DNA of 64,000 nt from contig NZ_BCVF01000005.1 of assembly GCF_001591605.1 (NCBI RefSeq), positions 86,798 to 150,797 of the forward strand, given 5' to 3'. This document shows positions 26,194-33,675 of this stretch, one piece after another. Within the stretch, counting starts at the first letter, position 1; every line of letters begins with the position of its first letter. Under the pieces are notes generated by a model that saw nothing but the letters and a program-made list of their open reading frames with translations, ran no database searches and was not told the DNA's origin. The DNA is from Bacillus badius NBRC 15713. GTDB taxonomy: Bacteria > Bacillota > Bacilli > Bacillales > Domibacillaceae. The position numbers and the translations under genes are program-made.

Positions 26194-26988
26194 ATGAAGC
26201 TTGATTTTGTCAAGGCTAGCCCTTCGCAAAATATGACAGTGTTAATCACCAACCAGCCGCCGGCAGCCCGGTATGCAGCTATTGCCAATACGGTGATGAG
26301 CTATGAGTATGCCCACGCGGAACAGGTTGGATTCCTTGTTTCTCCCAAAACAGCCGACGCTGTGCTTCGCTTGGAAATGTCAGGAGGAGAGTTTTGCGGC
26401 AATGCGGTGTTAACGGCCGCTGCTTACTGTCTTTATAAAGGAATAACAGCGAATGGCTGCTTTTTATTGGAATCTTCCGGTGCAAATCAGCCGCTGGCTT
26501 GTGAAGTAACGAAAAAGTCGTCTGCTTTCTTTGAAGCGAAAGCTGAAATGCCGGATCCGCTTTCGGTCGAAGCTTTAACGGTTCACGCAGACAGCCGGGC
26601 AGTTGACGGCCATCTCGTGCGCCTGGATGGAATCACCCACTTTCTGACCAGCTGCTGGCTGAACGAGGAGGAATTTGAGCCAGTTCTCAAACAGCTGATC
26701 GGAAACATTGACGACAAGGCGATCGGCATTATTCCATACCGGAAATTAACCGATGAAGCCTATGAAATCCGCCCATTCGTCTACGTAAAAGAAACCGGCA
26801 GCCAATTTTTCGAGCGGGCTTGCGGCTCCGGCACATTGGCTCTCGGCGTTTACTTGGGGAAAAAACGCCCATTGACAGTTCACCAGCCGGGCGGTGTCAT
26901 TTACGTGGAAACGGGTGAAAAAAATTTTATTGCGACAACTGTGCGCTTCACTTGTGAAGGTGTCATAAACCTCGAGGAGCAGCCCTGA
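26194..26988 (+). CDS. CntK-like amino acid racemase (DapF superfamily)
   Basis: A 264-residue protein of the diaminopimelate-epimerase fold. Two catalytic cysteines lie in MSGGEFCGNA (Cys68) and ERACGSGTLALGV (Cys210). The blocks NMTVLI, YAAIAN, EQVGF and TVHQPGG match what I recall of staphylococcal CntK, the histidine racemase that supplies D-His for staphylopine, better than DapF or PhzF. The start at 26194 is fixed by AGGAG upstream. It lies 28 bp behind modC in the same direction. No cntL or cntM genes are nearby, so its product and pathway are open. Confidence 0.75.
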   Translation: MKLDFVKASPSQNMTVLITNQPPAARYAAIANTVMSYEYAHAEQVGFLVSPKTADAVLRLEMSGGEFCGNAVLTAAAYCLYKGITANGCFLLESSGANQPLACEVTKKSSAFFEAKAEMPDPLSVEALTVHADSRAVDGHLVRLDGITHFLTSCWLNEEEFEPVLKQLIGNIDDKAIGIIPYRKLTDEAYEIRPFVYVKETGSQFFERACGSGTLALGVYLGKKRPLTVHQPGGVIYVETGEKNFIATTVRFTCEGVINLEEQP

Positions 26989-27021
26989 ACCCCACTCCCA
27001 TAAATTGCATCGGGCTCTTTA

Positions 27022-27050
27022 TGATATTCCTCTCCTTCTGACCCATACTA
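27022..27050 (+). promoter_or_regulatory. Sigma-G-like forespore promoter of sspK
   Basis: CATACTA (27044-27050) fits the sigma-G -10. TGATA at 27022-27026 lies 17 bp upstream in the -35 position. It precedes sspK, a gene known to be forespore-expressed in B. subtilis. Confidence 0.55.
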
Positions 27051-27095
27051 ATAAAGCGTGGATACGCATGTTAACTCTGTATTTGGAGGAGAAAA

Positions 27096-27257
27096 ATGAG
27101 AAACAAAGCCAAAGACTTTCCCGATGATAATATGACTGGAGAAGGCGAAAAAGCCAGAGCAAAAGCGCGGTATGCATCCAAGCGGGCAAACGGAACAACG
27201 AATACACACCCGCAGGAACGAATGAAGGCATCCAGCGAAAGAACAAGAGAATCTTAA
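27096..27257 (+). CDS. sspK: Small acid-soluble spore protein K
   Basis: A 53-residue basic, hydrophilic protein. The start MRNKAKDFPDDN and the block YASKRANGTTNTHPQERM match SspK of Bacillus, a minor SASP found only in the spore core. GGAGGAG precedes the ATG and a strong terminator follows. The sigma-G-like promoter upstream fits expression in the forespore. This gene is the clearest sign that the organism forms endospores. Confidence 0.92.
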   Translation: MRNKAKDFPDDNMTGEGEKARAKARYASKRANGTTNTHPQERMKASSERTRES

Positions 27258-27261
27258 ACCG

Positions 27262-27290
27262 GAAAGCAGGAGGTGCTCCCTCCTGCTTTC
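27262..27290 (+). terminator. Intrinsic terminator of sspK
   Basis: GAAAGCAGGAGG pairs with CCTCCTGCTTTC around a short loop, just behind the stop codon. Confidence 0.85.
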
Positions 27291-27324
27291 TTCGCTGGGC
27301 AGCATAAACTGGCAGCAGCCATTG

Positions 27325-28746
27325 CTAGCGATTCAGGTGGTCCTTTAAAACATCCTTCAGTTTTATAATGCCGGCTTCCATTTTTTCTATCTCCTCATAG
27401 GCATAGGATAGGCGGATGGACGGGCCGCTTTCATTGTAAATAAAGCCGGGATTAATCAGCACACCGCTGCTCAAGCATGCTTTAAACAATTGATACATAT
27501 TGATTTTCTTTTTTAATGTCACCCATATGAAGAATCCCCCCGAAGCAGCGTGCCATGTAGCATATTCGCTTAAATGAAGCGCTAATGCCTGAAGAAGGAA
27601 CGCCCTTCTTTCCCTCAAACGGCTCCTCACTTTCTGCAGATGCTGTTCGTACAAGCCCGACCGAAGCAGTTCCCTAATGAGAACTTGAGACAAATAACTG
27701 GAGCCGTAATCTGTCTGCATCCTCACATCACTGAGACGGTGAATGACATCTTCCGGGCCAGCGAGCCAGCCGATGCGCAATCCGGGGGCAATGGTTTTTG
27801 AAAAGCTGCCGACATATAAAACTTGTCCTGCCTGGTCGAATGTTTTCAGCGGAGCCGGGGCTGGTTCGTCTATCCATAAATCCCTGAAGATATCATCTTC
27901 GATTACAGGCAATTGAAAATAGCGGCATTTCTCCATTAGTTGCTGTCTCTGCTCTGTAGACATCGTTGTGCCTGTAGGATTTTGATAGGTCGGATTAACG
28001 TAGAGAGCTGATGCCCCTTTAGTTATTTTTTGCTGAAAAAGTTCTTTCATATCCAAGCCATTCTTAGTGACTGCAACGGGCTTTATCGTGATGTCGGCCG
28101 TGCGGAATAAATTAACGGAATGCAAATAGGAAGGGATCTCCAAAAAGACGGCAGATCCTTTTTTCAATATGCCGATAGTAATCAATGTCAACGCTTGCAA
28201 AGCTCCTGACACAATAAGAATACTTTCCGGGGCGATGGACAAGCCGTACTTTTCCATATGCTTGCTAATCTCAGCCCTCAATCCGCTGTCCCCAAGCCCG
28301 TTCCCGTAGCCGAAACCGTGCAGCTGCCCGGAAACCTTCGCCAGAGCTTCGGAAATTTCAGACTGAGGAAACAAATCAGGCCCGAGTTCGCCTTTGCTTA
28401 ACTGGATCAAGTCCTTTCTGTTTTCGAGCTCATTAATCAATTGCACAGTATGGTTGCTTGGAGGCTGCAGCGACCACTGGGCCAAATCATCCCAATTTGG
28501 CGGGGAGATAGCAGCTGAAAGCGACCATTGATTATTGACGATATACACGCCGCTGCCTGCCCGCCCTTCAAGCAGGCCTTCCGCTTTTAATATTTCAATC
28601 GCTGTAACGACTGTACTCCGATTCACGTGAAATTGCTCGGCAATCGCCCGCTGAGTAGGTATCTTGCTGCCGACTACCCATTCCCCCTTCTCTATTTTCT
28701 CCCGGATCAAATGAACAATTTGCAAGTAGCGGGGCGTCTTTCCCAA
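27325..28746 (-). CDS. MocR-type regulator (GntR DNA-binding domain fused to aminotransferase fold)
   Basis: A 473-residue protein. Residues 5-70 are a GntR winged helix (PTQRAIAEQFHVNRSTVVTAIEIL). Residues from about 95 to the end form a class I aminotransferase-like domain with the PLP lysine at Lys317 in VGSFSKTIAPGLRIGW. MocR proteins sense PLP or an amino-acid aldimine and usually control a neighbouring gene. It is divergent from an EamA exporter at 28883 with a 136-bp shared region, the most likely target. Which PLP ligand it sees cannot be told. Confidence 0.9.
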   Translation of the reverse strand: MGKTPRYLQIVHLIREKIEKGEWVVGSKIPTQRAIAEQFHVNRSTVVTAIEILKAEGLLEGRAGSGVYIVNNQWSLSAAISPPNWDDLAQWSLQPPSNHTVQLINELENRKDLIQLSKGELGPDLFPQSEISEALAKVSGQLHGFGYGNGLGDSGLRAEISKHMEKYGLSIAPESILIVSGALQALTLITIGILKKGSAVFLEIPSYLHSVNLFRTADITIKPVAVTKNGLDMKELFQQKITKGASALYVNPTYQNPTGTTMSTEQRQQLMEKCRYFQLPVIEDDIFRDLWIDEPAPAPLKTFDQAGQVLYVGSFSKTIAPGLRIGWLAGPEDVIHRLSDVRMQTDYGSSYLSQVLIRELLRSGLYEQHLQKVRSRLRERRAFLLQALALHLSEYATWHAASGGFFIWVTLKKKINMYQLFKACLSSGVLINPGFIYNESGPSIRLSYAYEEIEKMEAGIIKLKDVLKDHLNR

Positions 28747-28882
28747 ATGACCGTCTCCTCCCTGTATGTGTTCGTGCTTTTGTTGGTTTTTTTTCTAATC
28801 AATTGGTTGGCGATTTCCATTATCGTTCCTTTTATTATAAGTTCACAAAGACTTTTAATAAATAAGAGAAATGAGGAGTACG

Positions 28883-29791
28883 ATGAATTGGAAGACCGCT
28901 ATCGCCTATAGTACGACCATTATCGTCTGGGGGTCCGCTTTCCCGGGAATTAAAATTGCGCTTCAGTCTTACAGCCCTGAACATCTTGCCTTGCTTCGGC
29001 TGCTTATCGGCGCAGTTGTGCTAGTCATTTTTGCTGTGATTAAAAAAATAAACATGCCTGAAAGAAAAGATCTGCCTGTTATTTTACTGCTCGGCTTTTT
29101 AGGGTTTACAGTTTATCACGGGGCTCTAAGTGCAGGGGAAGAAACCGTCAGCGCTGGAGCGGCAAGCTTGCTAATATCCGTGGCGCCTGTTTTCTCCGCC
29201 GTATTGGCAGCGATTTTCTTGAAGGAGCGGGTGTCTAAAGCTGGCTGGATCGGTTCGGCCATTGCCTTCTCGGGTGTGGCTCTTATTTCGCTTGGAAGCA
29301 GCCATTCGCTATCAGCAGTTGCGGCGGGCATCCTTTTGATCCTGGTGGCAGCGGCGGGGGAAAGCTGTTACTTCGTTTTTCAAGCAAAGTATTTAAATAA
29401 GTATGGATTTATTCCATTTACCATTTACACTATTTTAGCCGGAGCCTTGTTCATGCTGTTTTTCCTGCCGGGCACATGGGCGGAAATAAAGCAGGCCGCT
29501 CCCGCTTCAACCTATGCGGTCATCTACTTAGGGCTATTTCCAACCATTCTTCCTTATTTCGCTCTTGCTTACGTCATTTCAAAGGCAGGAGCTGCTGAAG
29601 CGACAAGCTCCCTTTATTTAACCCCTGCGGCCGCTTTAATTATTTCGTGGGCTGCCCTTGGAGAAGTCCCCTCTTGGCTTTCCTTGTTCGGAGGGATACT
29701 GACGCTGGTTGGTGTCAGCTTGCCGCTATGGGCGGAAAAAAGAAAGCAGCCCTTGCCAGTGACGTGTGAAAGCCTGGAAGGTGATCTATAG
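28883..29791 (+). CDS. EamA-family (DMT) exporter
   Basis: A protein of about 302 residues with ten membrane helices in two EamA repeats (about 5-135 and 145-285). The first repeat starts IIVWGSAFPGIKIAL and the second contains YFVFQAKYLNKYGF. The family exports amino acids and metabolites. GAGGAG precedes the ATG at 28883. The divergent MocR gene suggests PLP- or amino-acid-linked control. A hairpin at 29817-29843 closes the unit. Confidence 0.85.
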   Translation: MNWKTAIAYSTTIIVWGSAFPGIKIALQSYSPEHLALLRLLIGAVVLVIFAVIKKINMPERKDLPVILLLGFLGFTVYHGALSAGEETVSAGAASLLISVAPVFSAVLAAIFLKERVSKAGWIGSAIAFSGVALISLGSSHSLSAVAAGILLILVAAAGESCYFVFQAKYLNKYGFIPFTIYTILAGALFMLFFLPGTWAEIKQAAPASTYAVIYLGLFPTILPYFALAYVISKAGAAEATSSLYLTPAAALIISWAALGEVPSWLSLFGGILTLVGVSLPLWAEKRKQPLPVTCESLEGDL

Positions 29792-29816
29792 CCTAAAGAG
29801 CCGCCGCTAACGGCCT

Positions 29817-29843
29817 GAGAGCAGGAGCCGCTCCCCTGCTCTT
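29817..29843 (+). terminator. Hairpin behind the first EamA gene
   Basis: AGAGCAGG pairs with CCTGCTCT across an internal GAGC/GCTC, followed by a short pyrimidine tract. It is a weak intrinsic terminator. Confidence 0.55.
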
Positions 29844-30011
29844 CTATCTGTTGCCGTTCCGCCTATTCTCTGCTGAATAAATTATGTTTTCTTGAATATC
29901 TCCCTATAAAAACCTTTAACTGCACTCTTCATCGGCAAAACATACATCTAGCCATTGCCCCTCGCTTTCCTCTCTTTATTTCACTTTGGTGCGATTCTTG
30001 CATTGGAGCAT

Positions 30012-30035
30012 ATACGGCTCTTCGTGGAGCCGTAT
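30012..30035 (+). promoter_or_regulatory. Leader hairpin in front of the second EamA gene
   Basis: ATACGGCTC (30012-30020) pairs perfectly with GAGCCGTAT (30027-30035). TTTTAG follows, then AGGAGGG only a few bases on. It may be a small attenuator, an end of upstream transcripts, or an mRNA-stabilising stem. Confidence 0.45.
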
Positions 30036-30050
30036 TTTAGGAGGGATAGT

Positions 30051-30971
30051 TTGTCGTCGAAAAAGAAAGTTCTCATAGCCGACTTATCATTGGTGGGCAT
30101 CTCCATTGGCTGGGGGTACAGCTTTGTCCTGACAAAGGACTTGTTAAACGAAATGACCCCTTTATATTTTATTGGCACTAGATTTTTCCTTGCTGCGCTC
30201 CTTCTGTTGTTATTTAAATGGAAATCTATTAAGCGCCTTCCGAAGCAAGTATGGAAATATGGCATTTTTGCCGGAACTGCTTTATGGGGAGGGTTTGTCC
30301 TGCAGACTGTAGGAATTGAGCTGACCACTCCGGGCAAGGCCGGTGTCCTGACCGGAACGATGGTAGTCATTGTTCCATTCCTATATTTTTTCTGGTCAAA
30401 AACAGGGATTCAAAGAGGAGCCTTCTTAGGAAGCCTTCTTACCTTCTTCGGGCTTGCTATTCTTTCATGGGACGGCGGCTGGACAGGGATTAATACCGGA
30501 GATGTTTTAGTCTTCCTTTGCGCTTTCTTTTTCGCTGTGCACGTTCTGTTAGTGGATCGTGCTTATCAACGCGAGCGCTCCATTGACTCTCTGAGCTTTA
30601 TCGCGGTTCAGCTGTTTATTGTCGGCCTGTTCAGCTTGCCGTTTGCCTTCTGGCTGGAGCCGTTCCCGTCCCCGCTTTCTGCTTACGGCTGGTACGCTTA
30701 TACATTCGACTTATTGATTGGGACACTGCTTGCTTACATCGTGCAAATCAAAGCCCAGCAATACTCTCCGCCTACACACGTGAGCCTGCTGCTGTCGCTT
30801 GAATCGGTCTTTGCGTTCCTGCTGTCATGGCTTTTGTGGGGAGAGACATTAACGGTTAATACTGTAACCGGGATTGTATTTATTTTAGGAGGCATCTTTA
30901 TTACCGAGGCGTTCGATCTGCTTCGCAAACCTAAAACATTAAGCAGCTTAAAAAACCGCTCTTCCTGCTGA
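30051..30971 (+). CDS. EamA-family (DMT) exporter, second copy
   Basis: A protein of about 306 residues with ten membrane helices in two EamA repeats. Typical stretches are LVGISIGWGYSFVLTKDLL in the first and SLLLSLESVFAFLLSWLLWGE in the second. It is diverged from the gene 260 bp upstream, so it is not a recent duplicate. Start is TTG at 30051, placed by TAGGAGGG (30039-30046); the open frame extends 32 codons further upstream without a ribosome site. Substrate unknown. Confidence 0.85.
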   Translation: MSSKKKVLIADLSLVGISIGWGYSFVLTKDLLNEMTPLYFIGTRFFLAALLLLLFKWKSIKRLPKQVWKYGIFAGTALWGGFVLQTVGIELTTPGKAGVLTGTMVVIVPFLYFFWSKTGIQRGAFLGSLLTFFGLAILSWDGGWTGINTGDVLVFLCAFFFAVHVLLVDRAYQRERSIDSLSFIAVQLFIVGLFSLPFAFWLEPFPSPLSAYGWYAYTFDLLIGTLLAYIVQIKAQQYSPPTHVSLLLSLESVFAFLLSWLLWGETLTVNTVTGIVFILGGIFITEAFDLLRKPKTLSSLKNRSSC

Positions 30972-30985
30972 AGGCACATAAAAAA

Positions 30986-31018
30986 AAGACGGCAGCCTGA
31001 TATTGAGGCTGCCGTCTT
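30986..31018. terminator. Bidirectional terminator
   Basis: AAGACGGCAGCCT (30986-30998) is the exact complement of AGGCTGCCGTCTT (31006-31018). Eight T follow on the minus strand. It serves the convergent EamA and membrane-protein genes. Confidence 0.9.
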
Positions 31019-31037
31019 CATCTGATTTTTTCACTTT

Positions 31038-31436
31038 TTACTTGCCTTCTTTATCAGCAATCATAAAGGTTGTAATGACGAAAATGCCGAAGCTTATTAA
31101 TAAGATCGTTCCGCCAACGATGTAAAAGATTAAGGCGAACGTTTCATTGACGTTAAATGGTTTTAATGTATTGAGCCACATGCCGGCTGTTAAACCAATG
31201 GAACCGATCACGGCGGTCCAGCCATGGATAGATACTAATTTAGCTGATTTCACTGTGTAAATGCGGTAAAAAATTCCCCAAGCGAATATTGATAACCAGC
31301 CAACTACTAAAATGTGGGCGTGAATAGGGCGGAACTGGTAGCTGCCGGAACCTGCCATATGCGAACCTAATACGGCCCCTAATAAGCCAAAGATAGCTGC
31401 GAGCCGAATCAATCGCAGACTCCACTTTTTTTCCAT
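31038..31436 (-). CDS. Four-helix membrane protein, haem-copper-oxidase subunit I-like
   Basis: A 132-residue protein with four membrane helices. The segment IHAHILVVGWLSIFAWGIFY resembles the haem-ligand helices of cbb3/NnrS-type membrane proteins, and HGW lies in the next helix. Homologues in bacilli are often labelled cytochrome-c oxidase, but it is far too short for an oxidase subunit. It lies downstream of hssS on the same strand (83-bp gap), so a haem-related role is conceivable. The family call is from pattern only. Confidence 0.6.
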   Translation of the reverse strand: MEKKWSLRLIRLAAIFGLLGAVLGSHMAGSGSYQFRPIHAHILVVGWLSIFAWGIFYRIYTVKSAKLVSIHGWTAVIGSIGLTAGMWLNTLKPFNVNETFALIFYIVGGTILLISFGIFVITTFMIADKEGK

Positions 31437-31519
31437 ATCTATAAACCTCCATATCCTGTCGTTTGATCTCTATGGAATAGATCTTATACTTTCAATATAA
31501 ACTCTATATGAACTCCGTA

Positions 31520-32893
31520 TTACAAATTCGGCAGCTTAATTGTAAACATCGTTCCTTCGTCCGGTGTACTTTTCACCTGGATTTCTCCCTTGTGCAGCTC
31601 AATGATTTGCTTAACGATCGACAACCCAAGCCCGGTTCCTTCTTTCGTGCGTGAAGCATCCGCCCGGTAAAAACGGTTAAACAGCTGTGCCTGCTCCGCT
31701 TTCGAGATGCCGATCCCTGTATCCTGCACAATAACTTCAATACCGTGTTCCGTTCGCTCCAGAGACACACGAATCTCGCCTTTTGGACGATTATATTTAA
31801 TGGCGTTGGTTATCAAATTATCCCACACATTTTCAAATAGGGCTTCATCTCCCCGGTACATGGTCGGCTCCATTGTCAGGTGTAAGTGAATATGCTCCTC
31901 TTCAAGCCACCATCGATATTTATTAATACATGCCTTTAGCTGTTCATCCAGCCGGTAATCCTTAAATTTCACCGGGCGGGAAGACTGGTCAAGAGAGGTC
32001 AGAAGCAGCAGCTGGCGCGTCAGTCTCGACAATCGGCTTGTTTCCGATTGAATGATGGCTGCATAGTTCTTACGATCGTCATCAGAAAGGTGATCCGCTT
32101 TCAGCAGGCCGGCATACCCTTGAATATTCAATAAGGGAGATTGAAAGTCATGTGAAACGTTGCTAATAAATTCCTTGCGGATCTTATCATTTTCCTGAAG
32201 CTGTTCCATCATCGTCGTAAAGCTTGCCGCCAGTTGGCCGATCTCATCCTTCCGGTCAATATTCAGTTCCACGTCGTAGTTTTCACTGGCAATCCGCTTG
32301 GTGGCTCCCGTTAATTGGGTGATCGGCACGATCAGCATCTTTGCCACGAAAAGCATAGCGAGCAAGCTGAACAGCGCTGTTGCTATCACCATGCCGCCCA
32401 TCATGGTATGAATCTCACTGAATAACAATTTAATATCGGGGCGCATAAACAAAGCGTATTGCTTGCTGCCATACTTGAACGGAACACCAATTGTATTCGA
32501 CATCTCATTGGCGAAGAAGCCTGTTACGAATGTTTCACGCGGAAAATCCCGCATGCCGTGGTACACTTCCCCCTGCAACACGTTATCTATGGCTGATTTC
32601 TCCAGATTTTTCACACGGTATTTGCCGCCATAAAAAGCGGACTTGCCATTTTCATCGACAATATATAATTGGTAGCCGATCCCCCCAATTGTTGTTAAAT
32701 ATTCACGCAGATCCAGCGGCGGCGTTTGTTCAATATGATTCGTAATTGTCTTGGCAATTTCCACATTCTTTTGATCGTTGCGCTCTTTCATGACGCGGTG
32801 ATAATACGTATTTGTCAGCAAAAAGCCGAACAAGGTGCTGAACAGCATGATTAAAGCTGTCATCAGCACAAATTTCCCGTACAGAGACTTCAT
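31520..32893 (-). CDS. hssS: Haem-sensing histidine kinase HssS
   Basis: A 457-residue sensor kinase. Two membrane helices (about 8-28 and 163-187) flank an extracellular sensor containing YHGMRDFPRETFVTGFF and FMRPDI, which match HssS of Staphylococcus. HAMP follows, then HisKA with His248 in NVSHDFQSPLLN and HATPase (NAIKYN, DTGIGI, GTGLGLSIV). HssRS detects toxic haem and induces the HrtAB exporter. Its ATG overlaps the hssR stop by four bases. No hrtAB genes are in the window. Identification rests on sensor-domain blocks and synteny with hssR. Confidence 0.85.
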   Translation of the reverse strand: MKSLYGKFVLMTALIMLFSTLFGFLLTNTYYHRVMKERNDQKNVEIAKTITNHIEQTPPLDLREYLTTIGGIGYQLYIVDENGKSAFYGGKYRVKNLEKSAIDNVLQGEVYHGMRDFPRETFVTGFFANEMSNTIGVPFKYGSKQYALFMRPDIKLLFSEIHTMMGGMVIATALFSLLAMLFVAKMLIVPITQLTGATKRIASENYDVELNIDRKDEIGQLAASFTTMMEQLQENDKIRKEFISNVSHDFQSPLLNIQGYAGLLKADHLSDDDRKNYAAIIQSETSRLSRLTRQLLLLTSLDQSSRPVKFKDYRLDEQLKACINKYRWWLEEEHIHLHLTMEPTMYRGDEALFENVWDNLITNAIKYNRPKGEIRVSLERTEHGIEVIVQDTGIGISKAEQAQLFNRFYRADASRTKEGTGLGLSIVKQIIELHKGEIQVKSTPDEGTMFTIKLPNL

Positions 32894-33567
32894 GAAGCAT
32901 GCACCTCTAATTTATAGCCGATTCCGCGGACAGTGACGATTTCAACATCCTTGGCAATTTTCGCAAGCCGCTCGCGAATCCGTTTAATATGGGTGTTTAA
33001 TGTTTGCTCATCCCCCTCATAATCATACCCCCAGACGCTCTCCATAATAGCGGCGCGCTGAAACACTTGATTAGGCCGGGAAGCAAGCAGAGCAAGCACT
33101 TCAAATTCCTTTAACGGCATAATTAATGTATTCGAGCCTGCTGTCACCTCGAAGCTTTTGCGGTTAATTGTCACAGAGCCTACCTGCAAAATGGAATCCG
33201 CCGGCTTATCATAGCGCCTTAAAATGGCGGCGATGCGAAAGAGAAGCTCTTTCGGCTCAAAGGGCTTCACCATATAATCATCCGAACCGGCCAGAAAGCC
33301 CTGTTCCTTATCCTCGAGCTCTCCCTTTGCCGTCAGCAGCAAGACAGGAATGTCGTGATTTTCCCGTATCTTCTTCGTTAACTCAAAGCCGTCCATCCCA
33401 GGCATCATCACATCGACAATCGCTAAGTCGGGAAATTCCGTTTGCAAAACACCAAGTGCTTGTATTCCGTTACTGGCTTTCGTCACGTGATAACCTGCAT
33501 AGGTTAAATGAATGCTTACAAGCTCCAATATATGTTTATCATCATCTACCACTAAGATTTTCCTCAT
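32890..33567 (-). CDS. hssR: Haem response regulator HssR (OmpR family)
   Basis: A protein of about 225 residues. The receiver has the acidic pocket VVDDD and the phospho-acceptor Asp52 (IVDVMMPGMDGF). The OmpR winged helix occupies about 130-222 (VWGYDYEGDEQTLNTHIKRI). The stretch IPVLLLTAKGELEDKEQGFLAGSDDY closely parallels staphylococcal HssR, read in parts. GAGGCGG before the ATG at 33567 sets the start. It forms an overlapping pair with hssS. Its normal target, a direct-repeat site before hrtAB, is not evident here. Confidence 0.85.
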   Translation of the reverse strand: MRKILVVDDDKHILELVSIHLTYAGYHVTKASNGIQALGVLQTEFPDLAIVDVMMPGMDGFELTKKIRENHDIPVLLLTAKGELEDKEQGFLAGSDDYMVKPFEPKELLFRIAAILRRYDKPADSILQVGSVTINRKSFEVTAGSNTLIMPLKEFEVLALLASRPNQVFQRAAIMESVWGYDYEGDEQTLNTHIKRIRERLAKIAKDVEIVTVRGIGYKLEVHAS

Positions 33568-33643
33568 ATCCAGCCGCCTCATTTCTTCACTATTTTCTTT
33601 CATTTTAGCGAAAAAGCGGACGAATTCAAAAAAGAGAAGCCGC

Positions 33644-33673
33644 AAAAAAAGCCGGACAATATGTCCTGGCTTT
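33644..33673 (-). terminator. Terminator of the DHA2 exporter gene
   Basis: On the minus strand AAAGCCAGGACA pairs with TGTCCGGCTTT with one mismatch and a run of T follows. It separates the exporter from hssR. Confidence 0.8.
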
Positions 33674-33675
33674 GT

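Noticed and set aside
26194..26988. Diaminopimelate epimerase (DapF) or PhzF
   Set aside because: The two-cysteine motifs fit DapF-type chemistry, but the NMTVLI, EQVGF and TVHQPGG blocks match CntK-type racemases better.
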